From Pelargonium cotyledonis (lineage: Eukaryota > Streptophyta > Magnoliopsida > Geraniales > Geraniaceae): a stretch of DNA of 24,859 nucleotides. The stretch spans positions 1 through 24,859 of the forward strand of contig JAYMTA010000727.1 in the NCBI GenBank assembly GCA_036897625.1. The letters are read 5' to 3'. Below the pieces are notes generated by a model. That model did no database searches. It was given only the letters and a program-made list of their open reading frames with translations, and was not told the DNA's origin. This document shows, one piece after another, positions 1 to 11,372 of the stretch. How positions within the stretch are numbered: position 1 is the first letter of the stretch; each line of letters starts with the position of its first letter. The position numbers were made by a program, and so were the translations under genes.

Positions 1-19
1 GGCTCACGTGCCTCTCTAG

Positions 20-59
20 CCCTAATTCCCAATTGCTAACCCTAGTTCCCAATTTATGT
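20..59. repeat. Two 20-bp imperfect tandem units in SMC5 intron 18
   Basis: Units at 20-39 and 40-59 both begin CCCTA(A/G)TTCCCAATT and match at 15 of 20 bases. A CACGTG G-box core lies at 5-10. The block sits inside what should be the intron after SMC5 exon 18 (donor at 187-186). I see no coding exon in 1-187. Confidence 0.5.
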
Positions 60-187
60 CTTCAATTGTGACTTTAACCCTTGACCGATTTTTTATACCG
101 AATCAACAAGCAATCGAAAATTCACAAGAAAATGAAAATAAAGTAAAAGAAAAAGGTAAAGAGAAAATTAGCCCAAAGCAACCTCAC

Positions 188-3100
188 CTTAATTCTCATT
201 GCACAATGAAACCGATCACTGTTAAGTTTCGCAACTTGGTCAATGAGCTTTGCCATAGCTGTATCCAGGTCATCCTGCTGGTTAATAGACTCCAGTTTCC
301 TTCTCTTTTGATCTAAACATACCCCAAAATAACTATTATTCAGCAAGAAGAGGATGAACTATATGACTTTCTATAAGAACTATGCTATACTAATACATAC
401 CGACACGATTTTCCATTTCCCGTCGTTTTTTTTTCTCAAAGAGTCCCTTGGCGATAATCTCTTCCTAAAAATATAATGTGAATGACTTTTGTAAGAGTAG
501 TAAAAACATATACATATCATTCTGTTATATGGAGTCAAGTTGTACAACTATGTATGAATACTATCAATTTTGGTTAATATGTTATTTACATAATAAAAGG
601 ATGCTTACTTTTCCCACTTGTCACAGGGAATTCAAACTATCTAATGAGATAGGCCTATGCAAAGATAAGTGGATAAGATAAAAACACATTGCAATCATTC
701 CAGCATACCCGTTGTTTATGCAGTTTAGCTGCTTCATCTTCTAATTGTCTTTGCTCAATTTGAAGTATTCTGAAATTATCTTCTAAACCAGCAACAGTTT
801 CTTCGAGCTCCATTTTCCAGGACCTCAGCCTTTCAATTTCCCCAACATCCGAACCTGAGAAGTGAAAAACAATGTGGCCATTTCAGTTACAACACGGTTC
901 TGAGATGCATGCTGATGTGCATAAGAGTTTGAATAAACATACTATAAGATATAAGACACGAACGATCCACCGCTTCCACACTTGCTGAAATATGACCACC
1001 ATATCTAGAGGTAGACCATCGATAATGATTTTCTGGTGTCCAAAAATCTGAAATCCCGAGTCTTGAAACCTCATCAGCTTTCCGATCAGTTTCCTTCGAT
1101 CCAATATACTGAAATGAAGTATATATGAATTAAAAATAGGTTGTAAAGGCCAAAAAATTTCAAGGACCACTTCATCTAACTTCCAAACCTCATGCAGTTG
1201 CCAAATAGTAGACAACCTAATGGAATATTATAAATCAGTACAAGAAGCTAGGGAAGCATACAGAATGATCCAGACCAAACTGGCTAGTTAAAACCTCCTT
1301 CACAGCATTTGGAGAATCGAAAACTTGGTCCAGCCTTGAATAGATGCCAAGGACACGCATCTGTTGAATTAAATAATTAAGATGAGTCCAAGTCAATTTA
1401 ATGCATACACAATTTTGTAAAATAAGAAGATAAGACACAGCATGAGAAGTAGAGTTGTATATAATTGTTCAGTGTAAGTATGCATTAAGAAAAAATATAG
1501 TTTGGAAGTAAAAAAGTTAGCACCATTAAATTCTGTATCAAGGGAATGTTTCTGTTGGGTTTGGGAAGGGTGTGTTCTTTACCCGCTGTAAGTTAAAGCA
1601 TTAAAGAAGCAATCATCTCACTTTACCATATTAGACAGGCTGATCTTAGAAAATCTATGAGGGATATTTGTGGGCACAATCCAAATTTGAAATATCGAAT
1701 TATCTATAAGGATATTTTTATCTTTAAAACATCAAAAGGTCATCAATGATCAATAGTTAAAAAATATATATTAAAAAATATCTGCTCTATTTAAGTACAA
1801 AACATCAGGGTTTATTGGAAAGTAAAAGGTCAACAGAGACATGCTATCTCGGTACACTCAGTGTAGCTCCACCACAGAAAAGTTCAAATACGAGATCCAA
1901 TTACAAATGACATGAGATATACCTCCTCGGAAACTTGAAAGGGCTCCCTATGGTGTTGATCCACATTACCCGAATAATTTAAAATCGGAACATCATATGC
2001 CTTTAAGTTTCTGACCAAAAGGTCGCGATCACGAGAATCTTGAGTGATGAAGGACTGCAACTCAAGTAAGAATATAATCAGCAACATAATAGATAGAATG
2101 TCGCTATCCATTAAAAAAAAATAATAGTACATATGCTGAAGATAGATATTACTTCTAGAGTAGCATATTGGTATAGAGTCATCCTACAAATATGGACCCA
2201 ATGCTTTTTCAGGTTTTGTTAATTGTCAACTTTCTAATGTCACTCTTAACATTCTACAGAATTTCTTCTCCCATTTCCTCCTCTGTACTTCTAAAATAGC
2301 TAAAGCCTTTATAGAGTTATGGTACATAAATACATAAGCCTGTATACAAACAAAACAAGTATATGCAAAACCAAAGATAGCAACAATGTTCCAGAATGCA
2401 TCCCAGCTGACTCGGAAAAACTAAAGAAAACAATATATAGAAAATACCTTCCAGATGTAATATGGAATATGACCTTCTAAATAGTCTGCATGAAGTTTAT
2501 CAGAGACCTTAACCTGGATTTGCACATCCATAAAAGTTTAAATGAAGTGGAATACATATAACTGATTGAAATAGTATCAATTCTAATATCCGTACCTCAA
2601 GCAAAACTGGACCATACACCTCCTTATTGAACTCATGACGATGTTCTTGTACGACACGATATGCCTCAAAGATCCTTTCAGCCCCAGAATTGCGCAATGC
2701 CTGTAGAAGTTTAGTATTTGTATTCTCCATATCTTTCAACCTGCAGTGGACATATTAAATATAACTACTCAAAATCACCATCTATTCATATCTGAAACAA
2801 TACAGTAGGCAGCATCTTGATCATAATTAAAACTTAACCTGTCTAGGCATTGTCTTAGAGCTCCTTTTTTTTGAGCTAAAAGTTTCTCCTTCTCTGACTT
2901 CAAAAATCTTTTTTGATTTGCAGCAGCTTCTACCTCCAGAATTTGAGTACCCAATAATTCCTGGTAAGAACACATCAAAGAGGATGAGATTATCAACAAT
3001 ATCAAAAGATATTATAACATATACAAAATCAACATAATGTTCATTAATAAAGATGGATAAAAGGCTTAACAGCTATGATAGCAGGCACAGGCAATATCAT

Positions 3101-6100
3101 CATGCTTTAACAGACTGAAAAAAATATAAAATGACAGAGATAATAACACAGCAGTATAAGTGCATGTTTACATGAACTATGAAGCAATGAATCTTCGTCC
3201 GTCAAACACGGACACTTAATCCTATTTTATCATTTTAAATAAATAAGATTTCAATGATTTAGCTTGTATGTTTAATTTGAACCTGTGTTGTTAATGACGT
3301 GTAGTGACTAACGAATTAGCATGTTGAAAATGGAGTTGACCGTAATTGTTTTTAGTTTTTAAGGAAGACAATCCAAATTTAAATTTGACAAGTTTCTTGT
3401 TAAAATTAACTAATTATTAGAAACTACAATTTTATATAATTTAGTCATAAGAAAAATATTTTAATTTAAAAAATTAAGTATCTTGACATTTCATGTCCTA
3501 TGTTTAGTTTTGTTCACTTTTAAAAAAAAAATGAGAATAATGGTTCATATCATGTCTCGCGTTTGTGTTCTTGTTCGTGTCCAAGTTGATGCTTCATAGT
3601 GCATGAACATTATTGTGATTGTTGTGCAAAAGAGTGATAAAGATAGCAACATAATCATGAATTGTTAAGTTTAATGACAAGAATACATGACATCTTAACA
3701 ACACTTTGTTGAGTGTTTAATGTGAACGTCATCCTATTGCCTGAGCTTCCTAAGTTTCAAATGGACAAGAGCCTAAGCAATCACAAGAACAAGTTCGGAA
3801 ATTGGAACCATATTTTCTGAAGGCACCATGTTACTATCCGAACACAGACCACAACTGGAAGAAATTAACAATTTGAGCAGAAAACAACTTACAATCTCTT
3901 CCTTGGGAGGTTCATAAGGAGGTAGGTTTTCTAAGTCCAGTTCTGCAGCAACAAGATCTTCCTTAGCCTTTAAGATTCTTTGTTGGCGTGATTCCTCTTG
4001 CCTCCTTAATTCACTCATTTCTTTGTATTTTTCTCGTACTTGCACCCCCTATACGTATGCACTCAGCATTGAAAAGCAGCAGAACAAATTCAACCATCTG
4101 TGTGTAATGGAAAACCAAATGCACAACAAGACAAACACTCGAAAAGAACAATATACCAAAATATTTTCATTCTCAAGAAGTTCCATGCGCTTCTTGGCAT
4201 TGTCATTGATGATACCATAGAGTTTTTTACATTTAGCATCCAGCACTGTTTTCTCCTGCTTTTGTTTCCTGCAACCAATTTTACAATGGTAATTAGCCCA
4301 AGAGAACCCCTTGAAAATTCAGAGCAAATACCAATACAACAGACACCATCTAAACTTGGTATAAGTTGCTAACTGTTACCCACAACCAAACCAGACAACT
4401 TTCTATAACCATATTTTCTTAACACTACAATGAGATTACAGTTCCCCTTGCATGCCTGTGCATGCATGAAGAATAATAGTATAATACATTGCAAAGTAGC
4501 CATACAATACTTGAAACCAGTTTTCTTTCGTTAAAACAAACTAAACTTGTGGATGTGGCAATCCCCAATCTTAGAAGCAAAATATTCCCATCGGACAGCT
4601 TGTGTACAAGAGCAAACAATGACAAGATTAAATATAACAAGAAATTTGATTCACAGATGCAGTGCTGAAACTAATAATCTACTACAATTAAATCTGCCTA
4701 ACATAGACACATGAAAATCTTAGTTCTATGGCCAATATAATTAGGAGGATGAAAAGGCAAAATATTAGATGCATACTCGATAGGTTCACTAAGACTATTT
4801 AAAGTTTTGGCAGCTTCATCTAATTTCTTCTTTGCATCTCGATGCCGCTCTTGGGCTTCCATATATTTAGCCTTCTTTAAATCATACTTCAGCCAAGGCA
4901 ATTTCTTCTTCATGGATTCAACCTAGAAATTACATTGTATAGACCTATAGTTAGTCATGATGACAGATAGAATAATTATGAAGTTAAACTAATATACAAA
5001 CCTTAGCAAGATATTCTTCTCGTTGTCGTAGTCGCTCAACATCTTTCTCAAGCTCGGCATTGAGTGCCTTCATTTGATTCAAAGACTGACCCTTCTGCTC
5101 AACTGCCTAAACCAGTGAACGCAAAGTTCCTAAAAGGATAGTATAAAGCTTTGAAAACTAATTGACACGGTTAAAGGAAAAGATTAGGTTTAACTTACTG
5201 TCCTAATCCTTTTCAGTTCACTACTTTTTTCAACAAGAGCCTGATGTTGCAATGGCAGTTGAGGATCTCCAACAGCCTTCTCAGTTTCTTCCAAAAGTTG
5301 AACTGGAGTTAACTTGGCAAACTCGCAAACCCTGTCTTGTGGTAGAAACTACCTCAAATGCAACGATAAATAAATGAAAATCATGATTAGTCCCAAAACA
5401 TGCAGTATACTACAGTACATGTATTCTTAAAATTCATGTAAATCAATAGGTAGCTGGAAATGCATTATGAAGAACGTAGTACTCCTAGCCATCTTTACCT
5501 CATAAATACCAAAAATATTATTACAGCTCACCAGTATTCTCTACAGCTTTTAAACAATGGGGCTAGAGCTAATGCACTAAAACGAAACAATGCTGGCTAA
5601 AAAATAGAACTTGTTTGGTTAAATTAGCAAGTTACAACCAAACTGGACTGGACCTCTGATAACCCAAAGGAAATGATGCAAGCATGGCACAAGAGCCATG
5701 TTGGATATAACATACTGAAAACCAGCATTTGGATAAAGGGCATCTTTATAGTCTTAAAATTTCAAAACATCTTCAAAATGTTCTTTCTTCCGTTTTTTCA
5801 CAGCCAAAACAAGACTATAAATTGACAGTTTACATCTTGCAGTCTACTAGACTGAACTGGCATTTCATAAACCACATCATTGCCATGGACCCTGTAAAAT
5901 AAATGCATACATATACCAAGAATCACACCTGCAAGTAGAACATAACACAAATGCATACAAAAAAAATATATATACATCCAATCGTCAGTTTTCAGGTAAC
6001 TCACTTGAGTCAAATTGTTGACCTGGATGTTGAACCTTTGAATGATTTCTATTACATCTTTTTTGGCCGCCACTTTGCCTGAAACGAACATATCATACAT

Positions 6101-8023
6101 AAATTATAGCTAAATGGCACACCAACTGAAAAGATGTTTACAGGAAAACAAAGACCCAAAATTATCAATTGAGAGCAATAACAAAAGAGTACTATTAGAA
6201 ATGAAAGAGCAATAAAATTGACTGCCAACCAACAGCCAAAGCAACATCATTATTTCAGTGAAATCAAAGGACTGAATTTATGATTCATAAGATCCTTCTT
6301 CATGAGATTTTTTTATAGGAAAATAATAATATATAGGACTCAATTCCTAGGATATCTCAATTACTGTAATTTTATTTCTTAGTTGATTTTGCACTCATTC
6401 AATGTAACCAAGATTTATCAAGTATCTCACCCTTTAACAACCATTCAGACCTGTTACGTGTATCAATTTTACGTGTGATGGTAATCTGGTCATCCTTACT
6501 GTCCCCTCTCAAAGAAATGTTAATATAACCGGACTCCTCTCCACGCTTTACATATGCTCCAATACTAGAAGCTCTCCCAAGTAGCTGCACAGAACACAAC
6601 ACTCATCTTTACATAATCGAAATGACCATAATTATTACGATTATCAATGAAACTAGACTAACCTGAGGCTCGCCGCCAAGACCAAGTGCAATGGCGCATA
6701 CAATGGAGCTCTTACCGGACCCATTAGGTCCAATTACAAGGTTCAGGCGTGACCCTGGAGTTGATTCCACGTGCTCGAATGTCATAAAGTTATGTAGCTC
6801 AATCTTGGTTATATTACCAGGCATATAATCATCATCCCCTCTGCAAGAGATAATCAAGAATAACATTCAACAATGTCATGTCACTTTCAAATGTATTAGA
6901 GGTAGCTAGGTAGATCAACTAGGTTTTGTATTTGCATAATGCAGACTTATAGAAACCTTTGACTGCCTCAGTTTTCAAAATAAAGCCAAGTTAAATATCT
7001 AAATGTTTTTACCCTTATCCAGCTTTTAATAAAAAGCAAATTAAAAGGGCGGAGAAATACAAACTTCTACCGCTTTGTCAAGTAATGATTATAAAGAAAC
7101 AAAATTGAAAGAATGCCTAGTGCATACCAAATGAAGTTTTTGTAAGGCATTGAAGTATGAATTAGTAGTTGAAAGTACAAAATGCACGTAACAAAAGGAA
7201 CATTATTTCAGGCGTTATGCTCACATCATGTTGCATCCAAACAGTAACAACGGAAACAATGAAGTGTACTAGAAATAAAATTCAACGCAATCAAAAGAAG
7301 GATTAGGTCTAAGAAACAGCCTAAAAGAACAAATAATCTACATTTTAATTTAACTTTATGAGTTTAACATTCTCTGCCACAAAAACAGATTAAAAAAGCA
7401 TTGAAGGTTAAAGCAATGGTAATAGCACATAACTTATAAGCATGGTAAAGAATCTAAGTCTATATATTTATATTTTTGTGGCTTAGGTCAAGCCAACTCA
7501 TTTATAACATGACAAATCATTATAATTCACTCATACCCACATGGCTAAATTTCGTATATGTGTTATTCTAACCAGGTGTTTAAATCTAATTAGTGGATCA
7601 TTTTAAGACAAAAACCTCTTGGCCTAAATTTATGACTCTCAAAACATAATTCCTAATTTAAATTACATATAAATGCAAGAAAACTCCAGGTCTTTATAGC
7701 ATATTAATCCCAATGAGCACAAAAATGGTAGATTTATCAATTTCCTCGTGTCTCCACTGACATTACACAGGAATAAACATGTCGATTTTCTTGCTTCTTC
7801 TCTGCAATTCCTCAGCAACCAAACATATATATAGAAGCACTAATCAAAGCAATAACGAAACCCCATTTCCAAACATAAAAAACAAATGAATAGCCAACAA
7901 AACTAGCAAAGAAATCAAGAGCAAGCAGTGTACCCTAGGTATAAAACACACCTCTCCGGTTAGTAGAATGCATATGAGCACTGACCTGACTAATTTGCGG
8001 CGCTTCACGCGAGGCGCCTCCAT
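188..8023 (-). CDS. SMC5: SMC5, structural maintenance of chromosomes protein 5 (N-terminal 726 codons, gene continues off the left edge)
   Basis: ABC-type ATPase that pairs with SMC6 in the SMC5/6 complex, acting in the nucleus in DNA repair and chromosome segregation. Eighteen exons (5' to 3'): 8023-7986, 6840-6663, 6584-6431, 6078-6005, 5348-5199, 5106-5002, 4922-4777, 4268-4157, 4048-3893, 2960-2839, 2740-2596, 2513-2448, 2054-1923, 1360-1262, 1108-943, 854-709, 464-401, 312-188. All borders are GT-AG and the frame stays open. Residues 50-57 (GPNGSGKS) are the Walker A P-loop. FLPQDRVCEFAKLTP at 149-163 is the conserved start of the first arm. Charged coiled coil follows to about 430, then the hinge (about 440-610), then the returning coiled coil. 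Alignment to Arabidopsis SMC5, recalled from memory, is continuous with no missing exon. About 300 C-terminal residues (signature motif, Walker B) lie outside the window, so completeness cannot be judged. The start ATG opens MEAPRVKRRKL and is preceded by a short upstream ORF. Confidence 0.96.
1361..1922 (-). other. SMC5 intron between exons 13 and 14 (562 bp)
   Basis: AT-rich intron with donor GTATAT after exon 13 and acceptor CAACAG before exon 14. I see no coding exon, transposon ends or RNA gene in it. Confidence 0.7.
3177..3599. mobile_element. MITE-like element with CTATGAAGCA inverted ends, in SMC5 intron 9
   Basis: The left end reads CTATGAAGCA (3177-3186) and the right end is its exact inverse, TGCTTCATAG (3590-3599). 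Inside each end the sequences stay related (CACGGACAC on the left, GTTCGTGTCC near the right). The interior is AT-rich and has no ORF. CATGAAC occurs just outside both ends (3171-3177 and 3603-3609) but is offset by a few bases on the right, so a clean target duplication is not proven. Plant repeats with GTGTCCGTGCTTCATAG-like ends are familiar to me as non-autonomous DNA transposons; I do not assign a superfamily. It accounts for nearly half of the 932-bp intron between SMC5 exons 9 and 10. Confidence 0.6.
5349..6004 (-). other. SMC5 intron between exons 4 and 5 (656 bp)
   Basis: Donor GTGAGT after the codon for Q148 and acceptor GAGGTAG before exon 5. AT-rich, with a short TATA run near 5968-5975. 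I see nothing else in it. Confidence 0.7.
6841..7985 (-). other. SMC5 first intron (1145 bp)
   Basis: Donor GTCAGT after AG of codon 13 and acceptor TCTTGCAG before the exon carrying the Walker A loop. Long and AT-rich. A first intron of this size can carry enhancing elements, but I see no specific motif, ORF or repeat in it. Confidence 0.7.
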
Positions 8024-8055
8024 GGTGGAATTGCTCGTGTTCTTCGCAATTTGGT

Positions 8056-8100
8056 CTATAGAAACCTGTGAATCGCAAAGAGATTTTGATCTCTGTACAT
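8056..8100 (-). other. Upstream ORF in the SMC5 5' leader (14 codons plus stop)
   Basis: ATG at 8100 opens MYRDQNLFAIHRFL and stops at 8056, 32 bases before the SMC5 ATG and in a different frame. If transcription starts near 8200, as the TATA box suggests, this ORF lies wholly in the leader and could lower SMC5 translation or depend on leaky scanning. The frame also stays open upstream to 8247, but that part would lie at or above the predicted start site. Its presence is seen; any effect is inference. Confidence 0.5.
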
Positions 8101-8120
8101 GAAATTGGGAGATTGAAAGC

Positions 8121-8128
8121 TAGGGTTT
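8121..8128 (-). promoter_or_regulatory. Telo-box (AAACCCTA) in the SMC5 leader
   Basis: The minus strand reads AAACCCTAGC about 100 bases upstream of the SMC5 ATG. The AAACCCTA motif is common just downstream of start sites in plant genes expressed in dividing cells, which fits SMC5. The motif is seen; the role is inferred from that general association. Confidence 0.4.
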
Positions 8129-8230
8129 CTCAGAGTGAGCTTAGGGAAAGAGTGCACCACTCTTGAGTGACGTGTTGACTCGGACAGCCCATATAGATTG
8201 GGAATGTTCGTTGAGCGCGCTATCCACCCG

Positions 8231-8238
8231 TTTATATA
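8231..8238 (-). promoter_or_regulatory. TATA box of SMC5
   Basis: On the minus strand the sequence reads CCTATATAAACG, a near-perfect plant TATA box 208 bases upstream of the SMC5 ATG. It predicts a transcription start near 8200 and a leader of about 180 bases. A GC-rich stretch reading GAGCGCGCT on the plus strand lies just downstream, near 8213-8221, around the expected start. Confidence 0.6.
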
Positions 8239-8240
8239 GG

Positions 8241-9983
8241 TAGACAATCCAACCCGTTCGCTGCGAGTGTGAGTATTGCACCCTCATGAATTACTTATGA
8301 GTTTTGTATTTTGAAAAAATGAATAGCGGGTTGGTGTAGTTTGGCAGGTTATGTGTATCCACTCAATACATATGAACAAGCCTTATTAAAAATTTGATTG
8401 AATTGATATTTTTTTATTAATGAAAATTAACAACATATACATCATATGAGTACGAGTAACCCACTAATCCAAAATTGTTCAAGGGCAATTTTTTTATACT
8501 AAAAATGGATAATTTAACTTAGTAAAATGAATTAGTAAAGTGGTTCAAACCCAACTATGTCTCTTAGAATTTTATTTAGATGGGTGGGCGGGTCACCCGT
8601 GGGTTGGTCTTTGTGGTCTTATGCCCCGCCCATTGGACATGTGGGTTGGGTTAGACAAGACTAGAGATAGAAAGGGGTTTCAGCTTGGACAATTTTTTTG
8701 TCAGTGCAAATCCATTTTGGGTGACTAGTGCGACCAGTTATCAGTTTTTCTAGCACTCCGATAGATACATGCGACTCGGTGAGTTTATGACCCATCTACA
8801 TAGCATAAGTGGACCCACGATTTGAGTCAGACAGTATTGTAGAAGTGGTATCATATATTCGTACTCACTTTACTTCTACTTGCTTCAAAGCTTGTGCTCC
8901 CGTTATTTTTAGGAGATTTTTCTCATCTCGGTTTTCACCGTGTTTGAATATTTATATTCACCATTTCTTGTTAACTATCTGATTTTCAAACATTTAATTA
9001 TTAATAATCTTAAATTTAGATTATATTATTTTAAAATACATCAAAGATTTCTTTTAAAAAAATAAATCATGGATAAGACTAGTTGATTATGAATCAAAAG
9101 AACACATAAATGGGTACTGTAGCATGAGTTATTATCGTACACGTCTCATTGTTAGGTTTTCATGTCTGAAATATTTCGGAGATGAACTACACGAGAATAC
9201 TTCGACTTCAGTACTTAATTAACGTTTGCACACTATAGTAGAGCACATCATTAATCAAAACTTAGGGCGTGAACCTTGAATTTCTCCTCTTACGCGAGAA
9301 AGAGCATATCTACAATTGTAAAAACAAAGGTCTACCTAAATGGATTATTTAGACAATTAAGAGGCTAGGAACCAATAAGCTACACAAATGAATCTCAAAT
9401 TGAAAAGAAAAAAGGTTCATACCTCATAGTTTAATGGAGTATTTATATTCACAAAAATAAGATGGAGAGAGTGATGTCACATTATGAACGAGTGTTGATA
9501 ATGAAAAGTGAAATTTCATTATGTCATACTTGTGTCACAATGATTTTATAAGTTTGACAATAGGACTACTTTAAATAATGATATCACTATGACATAGTGA
9601 CTAGAGCCATAATGACCTTGAGGTAGTGTTTTAGGAGAAGCCCTCAAAAAGCCAATTTTAAGTGGTTGTCAGGCGCGTTTCATGTAGTTACCAACAAAGC
9701 ATAATACAACGGTCAACAAGATTAACAATTAGGCGTACATTGATTAGAGTGAGTTCAAAGGTTCCACGATTTGGTGACCCGGGTGGTCCAATTTTCATGA
9801 AAATGTTTGAAACGATGTAGGATATAGACACGGAGATCCCATGAAGAGTTTACGAAGCGAGGGGCTCATGATCGAATTTTGGTGGCTTAAATTAGGATTG
9901 GTGTGTATGAGATGTTAAAGACTCGGTGCTCTTCGAGTCATAGGTGAGATTGCTCGTTGACGAGTTGAAGTATATGACTCGAT
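8241..9983. other. Spacer between the SMC5 promoter and the retroposon
   Basis: About 1.7 kb of AT-rich DNA without a convincing gene. It contains a short perfect dyad (TCACTATG-A-CATAGTGA at 9584-9600) and a GC-richer patch near 8577-8660. No RNA gene, transposase fragment or coding exon was recognised. Confidence 0.6.
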
Positions 9984-10000
9984 TGATTTAATGAGCATAC
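9984..10000. repeat. Target-site duplication, left copy (17 bp)
   Basis: TGATTTAATGAGCATAC, identical to 10944-10960. It lies directly against the poly(A) end of the retroposon. Confidence 0.9.
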
Positions 10001-10943
10001 ATTTTTTTATCGAAGCGAAATAACTTTCATTTCATGGGGGACAAAGCTTATACCGGTACAAATAGCAAAACCGAACTAAAACGGAAAAAAGTCTAACTAA
10101 GAAACAAAAAAATAGAAAAAACAAAAAAAAACGACCCTATAAACCATACATCACCAAACGGTAAATCCCTGTAGCTGAGCAGGGGCCTCGGAGTAACTTT
10201 AGCCCAAACATGACACCAAAGATGACCCGGACCATTCAAAAACATAAGTCGATGACGTACAATGATTCGGATCCCACGTCACCAACTCACCTGGCTGCCC
10301 TACGTCATCAGCCTCGGCATATGTGCCAAAGCCGACTCTTTTCACGACGGACCCGGAGTCCTCGAACCATCCCCACCGCGAGAATCACTGCCCTCGCCGC
10401 TCAATACCCATGATCCTGCAATGTCAGCCTCCCCAACCCTCATCTGATGGAAGAGGCGATAACCACCACCTGAATCACAACACCGGTTTCTCTATATCGT
10501 AGCAACCTTTCAAGACTCCGAACCCCCGTCACTGGCCAGTTGATTCGCCGTGCACCTCCTGACCTTCGCCGCCAACCGACTTCTAGCATGGCCCTAACCG
10601 CACACTGATGCCCCCATCTCGCTGGATTCTAGCTTCGCGCCGCTCAGACGAAGGTTTCGCCGTCACTAACCCAGCGTGTCCCGCCGATCTAGGGTAGCCC
10701 CAAAGCCCTTTTCCCAGAACTGTCACCGCCCGGCCTCCACAAATCGCTCGCTCTACCACAAATAAGCCCCTCCCTTGACGCCGGAGATCACCTCACCAAC
10801 TCGCCGATCACAACCACACCAAAAATAGCCGCCGCTCAACCCTACCTCTAGGGTATCTCTCGCCAGAGTCAGACCTCATTTTTTTACTTTTGTATAATTT
10901 TATTTGCTTATAGCTGTTAGTACCATGTTCAATCCATTTCTCG
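10001..10943 (-). mobile_element. Non-LTR retroposon (LINE-related, non-autonomous), 943 bp, minus orientation
   Basis: A GC-rich body with a T-rich 3' region is framed by a perfect 17-bp direct repeat. Read on the minus strand it starts at 10943 with CGAGAAATGG, runs through GC-rich sequence resembling an untranslated leader, then a T-rich segment, and ends TTTCGCTTCGATAAAAAAAT at 10001. That 3' pattern (TTTCG followed by ATAAAAAAA) is typical of plant L1-type LINEs, and a poly(A) end plus a long target duplication is the mark of target-primed reverse transcription. No reverse transcriptase or endonuclease is encoded, and the sense strand has no long ORF. It may be an internally deleted LINE, a SINE-like derivative or a retroposed transcript. 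The exact duplication suggests a fairly recent insertion. Confidence 0.82.
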
Positions 10944-10960
10944 TGATTTAATGAGCATAC
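10944..10960. repeat. Target-site duplication, right copy (17 bp)
   Basis: TGATTTAATGAGCATAC, an exact match to 9984-10000. It marks the 5' boundary of the minus-oriented retroposon. Confidence 0.9.
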
Positions 10961-11027
10961 TTAACAACGCCGTCTTGAGTTTTTAAGAGGGAAAAAGAAA
11001 ACTGTACAATTTTCAAAAAAATAAATA

Positions 11028-11275
11028 CTCCGTCTGTTTAGAAATGAGTGTCTTGTTTGTATAAATTTTTTATTTTAAAATGAGTATCTTATTTCTATTT
11101 TTATGTTATTTTATTATTGTTCTTTCCATATTACCCTTAGTAAATCTGCACATGTGTGCACATAGGGTATACATAAAAAAAGTGAGAATTATATTAAAAA
11201 CACATTAAATTATTTTATAGTTCTTAATTATTGTAAAATATAAAAATAAAACACTCATTTTGGCACGTTCGTGAG
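11028..11275. mobile_element. Stowaway-like MITE upstream of SIG4
   Basis: The left end is CTCCGTCTGTTTAGAAATGA. The inverse of the right end is CTCACGAACGTGCCAAAATG. Both are degenerate forms of the Stowaway terminus (CTCCCTCCGTCCCAAAATGA), and both are flanked by TA (11026-11027 and 11276-11277), the Stowaway target. The 248-bp interior is AT-rich and non-coding. It ends about 90 bp upstream of the putative SIG4 TATA-like element. Confidence 0.75.
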
Positions 11276-11364
11276 TAACATAAAATATACTATTAGCCTT
11301 GATATCTTAATGTACGAAATTGAATTATAAAAATATAAAATAAAAACAGACCAGGACAGCGCTC

Positions 11365-11372
11365 CATAAATA
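11365..11372 (+). promoter_or_regulatory. Putative TATA-like element of SIG4
   Basis: CATAAATA lies 116 bases upstream of the SIG4 ATG, followed by a CT-rich stretch (11404-11470, including TCTCTCTACC) of the kind common in plant leaders. It predicts a start near 11395-11400 and a leader of about 80 bases. Confidence 0.4.

Noticed and set aside
20..59. Interstitial telomere repeat
   Set aside because: Only CCCTAA/CCCTAG words within a 20-bp unit. The plant telomere period of 7 (CCCTAAA) is not present.
8540..8728. 62-codon plus-strand ORF in the SMC5-retroposon spacer
   Set aside because: No homology recognised, no promoter or splice context, and a length expected by chance.
9584..9600. Perfect dyad TCACTATG-A-CATAGTGA as a regulatory site or terminator
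   Set aside because: Isolated short palindrome in AT-rich spacer with no gene next to it. Similar dyads (16628-16646 and near 13650) occur by chance at this scale.
10210..10447. Two overlapping plus-strand ORFs of 61-67 codons
   Set aside because: They are antisense to the GC-rich body of the minus-oriented retroposon. They have no recognised motif and arise from low stop frequency in GC-rich DNA.
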